From NCBI GenBank assembly GCA_030522415.1, contig CM060127.1, forward strand, positions 3,203,422 through 3,267,421: 64,000 bases of DNA. The letters run 5' to 3'. Origin of the DNA: Channallabes apus. Taxonomy: Eukaryota > Chordata > Actinopteri > Siluriformes > Clariidae. The position numbers were made by a program, and so were the translations under genes. Below, one piece after another: positions 58,142 through 64,000 of the stretch (positions within the stretch are counted from its first letter, which is position 1; the number at the start of each line of letters is the position of its first letter). The notes beneath the pieces are model-generated. The model was not told the DNA's origin. It was given only the letters and a program-made list of their open reading frames with translations, and ran no database searches.

Positions 58142-60898
58142 TTAGTCCTGTGTGGAGGTGTGAGTGTGATTGAGAGACCTTATCGCCTGCGGGAAGAAGC
58201 TCCTCCTCAGTCTCTCTGTGTTGGCCTTTAGGGAGCGGAATCTTTTCCCAGACCGCAACAAAGAGAACAACAGTCCATTACTGGGGTGACTGAGGTCCTT
58301 CATGATCTTCCTGGCCTTAGTCCAGCACCGCTTGCTGTAGATGGAGTGCAGGTCAGGGAGCTCAGTGCGGATGATGCGCTCGGCTGATCGCACCACCCTC
58401 TGTAGAGCTCGTCTGTCCTGCATGGTGCTGTTCCCGAACCAGGTTGAGATGTTTCCCGTCAGGATGCTCTCTATGGTGCAGGAGTAGAAGTTCCTGAGCA
58501 CCTTGGAGGGCAGTCTAAAGTCTCTCAAGCGTCTGAGGTGGTAGAGACGCTGCCGGGCTTTTTTCACCACGGTGTTGATGTGACAGGACCATGATAGGTC
58601 CTGCGTGATGTGAACACCGAGGTATCTGAAGCTGTCCACTCTCTCCACTGGGCTCCTGTTGATGACGGGGGTCTGGTAGTTCCTCTCCTGCTTTGTACTA
58701 AAGTCCACTATCAGCTCCTTTGTCTTACTGACGTTCAGGAGGAGATTGTTCCTCTGGCACCAGTTCTCCAGATTTCCAATCTCCTCTAGGTAGTCCGACT
58801 CATCATTGTTGGTGATCAGTCCGACCACGACGGTGTCGTCAGCAAACTTGATGATGGAGGTGGAGTTGGTAGTGGCCACGCAGTCGTGGGTGTACAAAGA
58901 GTACAGCAGGGGGCTCAGAACACAACCCTGGGGGGCTTCAGTGCTGAGAGTGAGTGTAGCTGAGACATGTCCGCGCATCCTTACTGCCTGTGGTCTGCCA
59001 GTCAGAAAATTGGAGATCCACTGACATATAGATGAGCTCAGTCCCAGGTGCTCCAGCTTGGTGGTGAGTGTGGAGGGAATTATTGTGTTAAAAGCAGAGC
59101 TGTAGTCGATGAAGAGCATTTTAACATAATTCCCTTTCCTAGTGTCCAGGTGAGTGAGTGATGTGTGGAGGAGATGAGAGATTGCATCGTCTGTGGAGCG
59201 GTTCTGACGGTATGCAAACTGTAGTGGGTCCAGTGTGTCGGGTAGTGAAGAAATGATGAAGTCTCTGATAAGGCGTTCAAAGCACTTCATCACTACTGAG
59301 GTGAGGGCTACAGGGCGATAGTCATTGAGGGAAGCAGGGTGTGGTTTCTTCGGGACAGGAACAATGATGGACTCTTTGAAGCATGTGGGGATCACCGACT
59401 GAGATAAAGAGATGTTGAATATCTCAGTGAACACAGGTGCTAGCTGGTCTGCGCAGGCTCTGAGGATACGACCTGAGATGCCGTCTGGTCCTGCTGCTTT
59501 CCTGGTGTTCACTCTCTTGAAGGCTCTCCTCACGTCGTGCTCGGAGATGATGAGCGCGTTCCCGGTGCTGGCTGTGTCTTCCTGTTTGCAGCCGTTAGCG
59601 CCGCTAGCATTAGCGCCGTTAGCATTAGCGCCGTTAGCATTAGCATCGCTAGCGTCTTTAGCTGCAGCCTCGAAGCGAGCATAGAAGATGTTGAGCTCGT
59701 CTGCCAGAGTCGCGTTCGCGTTCGTCATACCGGATGTTGGTGCTTTATAGTCCGTTATTGTTCTCAGTCCCTGCCACAGGCTCCTAGAGTCACTCTGTTG
59801 AAGCTGTGACTCTAGTTTTCTCCCGTAGCGCTGCTTCGCCTCTTTCACGGCCTTCCGGACGTTGTATGACGCAGCCTTGTACGGTTCCATGTCCCCCGAC
59901 GCAAGTCCCGTGTTGTAGTCAGCGGTGCGAGATCTCAGAGCGTCGCGGATGGTTTTATCCACCCACGGCTTCTGGTTGGGAAACGTTCTGATAGTCTTTT
60001 TCTCTACCGTATCGTCTACCAGCTTTTCAATAAATCCCACAACCGCTTCCGTAAACACGCTGACGTCATCATCGGAGCTGTTTCTGAACATGTCCCAGTC
60101 TGCGTCATCGAGTGCATCCTGTAACGCGGCCACCGATTGGTCCGTCCAGCGCGCGACCTCCCTCTGGACCGGCACTTCCTGTTTCAGCCTTTGTTTATAT
60201 TTTGGCATGAGGAAAATGGCGGCGTGGTCGGATTTACCAAACGCTGGACGAGATTGTGCCTTGTAACCGTCTTTGACCGTGGTATAACAGTGGTCCAGTG
60301 TCCTTTCGCCCCTGGTGGGGCATGTGATGTGCTGATAAAAGTTCGGCGCTGCGCGTTTGAGGTTGGCACTATTAAAATCCCCCGCCACAATGAGCGCAGC
60401 GTCCCGGTGTTGTGTCTGGTGCTGTGTGAGTGCCTCATGCAGCTCGCATAAGGCAGTTTCAGTGTCCGCTTGTGGAGGTATGTAAACGGCGCTGATTATG
60501 ACCGATGTGAACTCCCGTGGAAGATAAAATGGACGACACATGATGGACAGTAGTTCCAGGTTTGGTGTGCAGGAGCGTGTGAGAGGAACAACGCTCGCGC
60601 TGTTGCACCAGCTGTTGTTCACCATTAAGCACACGCCGCCTCCCCTTGACTTCCCCGAGTCCCGCGTCCTGTCCATGCGGTGAACTGAGAAGAACTCGGC
60701 CAGCTGTATGGCGTGGTCTGGCACCGCTGGGTTCAGCCATGTCTCGGTGAAGCAGAGGAGATTGCAGTCCCGAATGTCTCTCTGGAACTTTATCCTGGCC
60801 CTGAGGTCATCAAGTTTGTTCTCCAGTGACTGGACGTTGGCGAGCAGGATACTAGGCAGAGGTGTGCGGTGTGCACGGGTCCTGAGCCTGTTCCTCAC
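58142..60898 (-). CDS. LINE endonuclease/reverse transcriptase, intact frame without ATG
   Basis: The protein copies its own RNA into nicked chromosomal DNA. An AP-type endonuclease comes first (LLANVQSLENK at about 18-28, TETW at 51-54, GDFN at 173-176, SDHA at 223-226). The reverse transcriptase follows, with [19 protein letters not shown] and catalytic FADD at 685-688, ending HTSTQD. The listed 918 codons begin at a GTG, not an ATG. The related copy at 28544 starts with ATG a few codons earlier, and here that codon is changed (GACATGAAG against CCACGCGAAG). The frame stays open upstream to about 61110 with no ATG, so translation as such is doubtful unless another start is used. Confidence 0.88.
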   Translation of the reverse strand: MRNRLRTRAHRTPLPSILLANVQSLENKLDDLRARIKFQRDIRDCNLLCFTETWLNPAVPDHAIQLAEFFSVHRMDRTRDSGKSRGGGVCLMVNNSWCNSASVVPLTRSCTPNLELLSIMCRPFYLPREFTSVIISAVYIPPQADTETALCELHEALTQHQTQHRDAALIVAGDFNSANLKRAAPNFYQHITCPTRGERTLDHCYTTVKDGYKAQSRPAFGKSDHAAIFLMPKYKQRLKQEVPVQREVARWTDQSVAALQDALDDADWDMFRNSSDDDVSVFTEAVVGFIEKLVDDTVEKKTIRTFPNQKPWVDKTIRDALRSRTADYNTGLASGDMEPYKAASYNVRKAVKEAKQRYGRKLESQLQQSDSRSLWQGLRTITDYKAPTSGMTNANATLADELNIFYARFEAAAKDASDANANGANANGANASGANGCKQEDTASTGNALIISEHDVRRAFKRVNTRKAAGPDGISGRILRACADQLAPVFTEIFNISLSQSVIPTCFKESIIVPVPKKPHPASLNDYRPVALTSVVMKCFERLIRDFIISSLPDTLDPLQFAYRQNRSTDDAISHLLHTSLTHLDTRKGNYVKMLFIDYSSAFNTIIPSTLTTKLEHLGLSSSICQWISNFLTGRPQAVRMRGHVSATLTLSTEAPQGCVLSPLLYSLYTHDCVATTNSTSIIKFADDTVVVGLITNNDESDYLEEIGNLENWCQRNNLLLNVSKTKELIVDFSTKQERNYQTPVINRSPVERVDSFRYLGVHITQDLSWSCHINTVVKKARQRLYHLRRLRDFRLPSKVLRNFYSCTIESILTGNISTWFGNSTMQDRRALQRVVRSAERIIRTELPDLHSIYSKRCWTKARKIMKDLSHPSNGLLFSLLRSGKRFRSLKANTERLRRSFFPQAIRSLNHTHTSTQD

Positions 60899-60984
60899 AC
60901 CAGCTCGTCTCCCTCGGGTTCGTCGCTTCGCGTGGCGTCCATTGTTCTCCCTCAGGATCTCACTCGGCCAGCTCGGATCCGGAG

Positions 60985-61167
60985 TTAAAACAGTCGAATT
61001 GTGAGTACATTGTATACCAATAGAAACAAGAGTGTCTCTATCATACCTAATGTACTCAATGGTGATGATTTTGCCGATTTTAAAACACTGAAAACTAACT
61101 TAAAAAACAAAAACAAAGAAAAGGTGGTCGGAGCAGTCGTGACGGCAGCCGACCTCACTGGCGCCAT
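60985..61167 (-). other. Short upstream open frame of the L2-like LINE
   Basis: A 60-codon frame (MAPVRSAAVTTAPTTFSLFL ... TIRLF) begins at the first base of this copy. It is also present, nearly unchanged, in the other copy (28311-28490). It overlaps the open upstream extension of the main frame. Conservation between two copies alone does not show that it is translated. Confidence 0.4.
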
Positions 61168-62129
61168 ATTTTACAAATATGACCCAATATATGTTCAGTG
61201 ATACTTTAAATAATATGCTTTAAAAGCATTTATTTCTGTATTGCGTTATATTTTTATACACCTTAAAAAATACTGCTGGGTAAATATTGGACTAACTACA
61301 TGCAAGTTAATTTAACCCAGCAAAATGGGTTAAACATTCAACCTAAATGCTTGGTCATATTTAACTGGAATGTTGGATTAATTCTACCTCACAAATCGGT
61401 TATTATTATTTTCATGTTTTACAGTGAATCTGTAAAAAAAAAAAAAAAAAAAACTACCCATGTCTATTAAACAGTTAAATTACTTTGATATACTGGTTTA
61501 TTACAAAAAAAAATTTCCAAGTTTTGCAAACCATACATATAATATATGCAATAAAAATTTATTTTTCAAAAGCACAAGAACAGATAATCAACAGTGACAT
61601 CATTTACTATACTGTTACTCACCATTACTCATTTCAAGTAGGCCTCGCCACTTCATAGCAACATTACAAATAGTCCTATACAGGAGCACACTGCTTTGGA
61701 TAGTTAAAGTCAAAAATATAAAATGCCTTGAAGCACACATCAACCGCCCCAAGTAGTGTGCATTGCCCCAAAGCTTGTCCCACCAGAATGACGAATGCCT
61801 GAGACCAGCGCTGGTCATTATCTCCCAAACGTCAGGATGTAGGGGTACAGCCTTGACCCTTCAGCCTGCTGGAGGTATTCCACAATGTTGGTTACAACCT
61901 TAGAAAGAATGAAATGAAAGAAAGTAAAATTTTAGTTGAATAGCAAAGATTAAACTGAATAAGACTATCAATTTAGTGTGTAATAGGATTGATACTAAAT
62001 AAAAAATGACAAAGCTGTCCATTAAGATAGGATATAGATAACCTGAAACAAAAACATGGAGACAGCTACTACCAAAAATAAAACAGCAGAATAAGCATGG
62101 CTTTTAGGATAAATATGATTATTTTTGCA
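61168..62129. other. No gene recognised
   Basis: Words such as CTGCTGGGTAAATATTGGAC and TAACCCAGCAAAATGGGTTA (61271-61333) recall ends of fish DNA transposons, followed by an A20 run (61433-61452). A GC-richer block at 61615-61900 has a 67-codon minus frame with no domain; not called. Confidence 0.35.
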
Positions 62130-62310
62130 GGAGGTCTAGAGGAAGACCAAAGAGGAGATTTATGGATGCAGTGAGAGAGGACATGAAGTTAGCTGGTGTG
62201 AGAGAAGAGGATGCAGAGGATAGGGTTAGATGGAGGCAGATGATTCGCTGTGGCGACCCCTGAAAGGGAACAGCTGAAAGACAGAGATTATTATTATTTT
62301 TGCTTATGTG
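62130..62310 (+). mobile_element. 3' end of a LINE (RTE-like C-terminus)
   Basis: Open on the + strand: RSRGRPKRRFMDAVREDMKL, then AGVREEDAEDRVRWRQMIRC, GDP and stop (62263), followed by ATTATTATTATT. This is the usual C-terminal tail of fish RTE/Rex-type LINE proteins with a short 3' repeat. It is heavily 5'-truncated, as is common for LINE insertions. Confidence 0.7.
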
Positions 62311-63249
62311 AGATTAGTTGATCTTGTGGTCTGTGTTGATTTTAAGCTAATTACCGAAGAAATGTCATAGCTGGTGTCAAACTGGCACATTACAATCACC
62401 CTAATATTAATACTTCCATCTAGTAGTTACCTGTACAGCTGTGGTACTGTACTTTTCCTGTAGTTGGCGCGCTGACTGATAGTTAATTTAGCCTGAGTCA
62501 CAAACAACTTTGGTTAAAGAGGGCGACCTGGTTAGCTTACATGATTACATTTGCAAAGGGGGAAAAGTGTAAAATATTGTTATAACTCGGGAGAATTTTG
62601 ACCGCGGAGTAAATTACTAGCTAGTGAAAAACGGGAGTGTTAGCAGGTACAGTCTGTATATTTGTGGGAAGATCAGTGTTTTGTAACACCCCAGCATTTT
62701 ATTGTCACAAGCAGTGAGATTAATAAAGTTCTAATGCTAGCAACTTAACTAAATGCTGTGTCATGCTAGCACTACAGTTAACAGTTTAGCGTTCATTCAT
62801 CACTTCGCCATCTTCGTAACCCTGCAAACATTCTACAGAGAAAGCTAAAAAGCTCAGACATCTTAACCGTTTCTTTCATACACAGGTGGGGTATTTTGGC
62901 TAACTAGCAGCTATTCTCAGCTAAATTATCATCCAGTACCTCAGACCAGCCGGAAAGTTTGTGTGTAACTTTAACACGGTAACAGTAATAAATGTTACAT
63001 ATAGTAATAATTTTTCAGTCATATGTGACTAAGGTGAGTGAACATGTGTATACAGACCTTGTATTTAACGCCATTTCCCCTTAAATGTCCGAGGAGGATG
63101 AACCGTCATCAGCGGTGTGGGAGCTCAACTGCCACCTACTGCATAGAACACGTATTGCACCATTAGACCTAAATCGATACTTCATGCGCTATTACTTACG
63201 TCTGAATAAAGGAGCAACCAATCACACAGCTGGCTCCGCCCTATCGCTC
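62311..63249. other. No gene recognised
   Basis: Mixed sequence. The frame at 63085-63312 runs into the inverted repeat and shows no domain. Confidence 0.4.
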
Positions 63250-63619
63250 TTGATTGATAGAACGACTAATTCTGCTGAAAAGCCGCATTATGAAATGAAT
63301 AGGCCATCGTGAAAAACGGGATTTTGAAATAAAAACTGACTTTGAAAAAATGACATTTTGAAATAAAAACAGCAGGAATTAAATAAAATGCCTCTGTAAT
63401 AATCTCTGTTATTGGGAAAAATAATGACCATGAAATATTATTTCATAATAATAAGTAAATATATTTCACAACAATAAGCTTTTTTTCAAAATGTTCCATT
63501 ATTTCACAATATCATTCTCATATTACATATATTTGTCCAATTTATTCATAGTTATTTATTTCATAATGTCCTATTTATTTATTTAATTTTGAACACTTTG
63601 GAGTTCCATACTGTAAACC
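63250..63619. repeat. Long repeat, right copy of the inverted pair
   Basis: Reverse complement of 49968-50320, from CGACTAATTCTGCTGAAAAG to CTTTGGAGTTCCATA. The homology stops at the same point (TCGTTCT.TCAATCA, reversed) in both copies, which marks the element border or a break. Confidence 0.88.
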
Positions 63620-64000
63620 ACTAAAAGATGAAACAACGTGTAATTTTACTTGGTATCGCTACCGTAAGCTTATGAGAATATGAGAATAGCACACCTGTAA
63701 TGTGTGTGCTAGTAATCTTTTTGTAAATCGCTCTGGATAAGAGCATCTTCCAAATGCCTAAATGTAAATGTAATTTTTCCTGCCGCTGTTGACATAAACC
63801 TCAGAGAAAATAAGGCCAGTGCATGTATGATTTTACCTGGTATTATTACCGTAAACCTTAGAGAATAGGAGGCCAATACATTTGAAATTTCACTGATAGA
63901 TTTACCATACACCTCAAAGAACAGAACACCTCAAATATAATTTTACTTGATAGCATTACTGTTAATCTTAGAAAGCAGGAGACCAAATCACTTCCAGTTG
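63620..64000 (+). repeat. Degenerate minisatellite, right array (cut by window end)
   Basis: About five units with the core GTAATTTTACTTGGTATCGC, TACCGTAAGCTTATGAGAAT. Same family and direction as 49660-49967. A SINE tail fragment (GTAAATCGCTCTGGATAAGA) sits inside at about 63723-63768. Confidence 0.8.

Larger units (their letters stand above)
57761..61167 (-). mobile_element. L2-like (CR1/L2 group) LINE, nearly full length
   Basis: A 3.4-kb element on the minus strand, from ATGGCGCCAGTGAGG (61167) to an AATTGAATTGAATT tail at 57761. Closely similar to 28296-31666 over the whole length, but starting ~12 bp later. The single long frame (58142-60898) is uninterrupted, so it is a young or recently active copy. 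Confidence 0.9.

Noticed and set aside
61615..61818. 67-codon minus-strand frame
   Set aside because: No domain recognised; it may be part of an unclassified repeat but cannot be supported as a gene.

Overview
The window is nuclear DNA from a bony fish, most likely a teleost (a catfish would fit, but this is not proven). The signs are vertebrate multi-exon genes with GT-AG introns and a typical fish load of Tc1/mariner, PIF/Harbinger, hAT, L2-like and L1-like elements plus tRNA-derived SINEs. There is no bacterial-style gene organisation.

Only two host genes can be supported. (1) The last coding exon of a CDR2-family gene (332-1061, + strand); the rest of that gene lies upstream of the window. 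(2) A complete 11-coding-exon gene on the - strand (45805 down to 10789), a membrane-anchored extended short-chain dehydrogenase/reductase of the SDR42E group, best matched to sdr42e2. All ten introns have GT-AG borders and compatible phases, and the exons join to 1353 nt (450 aa plus stop). From memory, CDR2 and SDR42E2 are also near neighbours on human 16p12; this linkage supports both names. The two genes are convergent.

Layout: 1-1061 Tc1 remnant, TG microsatellite and cdr2 last exon; 1062-10788 intergenic, with three mariner scraps and a CA-bearing repeat; 10789-45805 sdr42e2, whose introns carry most of the mobile DNA. Intron 10 (11002-18697) holds a Tc1 scrap, SINEs and a 1.5-kb hAT-type element. 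Intron 4 (22171-37106) holds an L1-like LINE into which an L2-like LINE and three SINE-type elements have inserted, a minisatellite, and a hAT element nested in another hAT element. Intron 3 holds a hAT element with a long hairpin. Intron 2 holds a Harbinger element inside a Tc1 remnant. Intron 1 holds a Tc1 element with long terminal repeats and a degenerate LINE. The region 45806-64000 has no identifiable protein-coding host gene apart from a possible upstream sdr42e2 exon near 49.6 kb. It is a patchwork of fold-back repeats, an EnSpm-like element, minisatellites, a second hAT copy and a nearly intact L2-like LINE (57761-61167).

No new enzymatic system was found. The most interesting items are the nested insertions whose target sites can be read exactly, several long hairpins (50601-51150, 38723-39060, 57270-57635), the inversion difference between two hAT copies, the LINE that keeps a 2.7-kb open frame but has lost its ATG, and a TG repeat sitting directly on the cdr2 splice acceptor.
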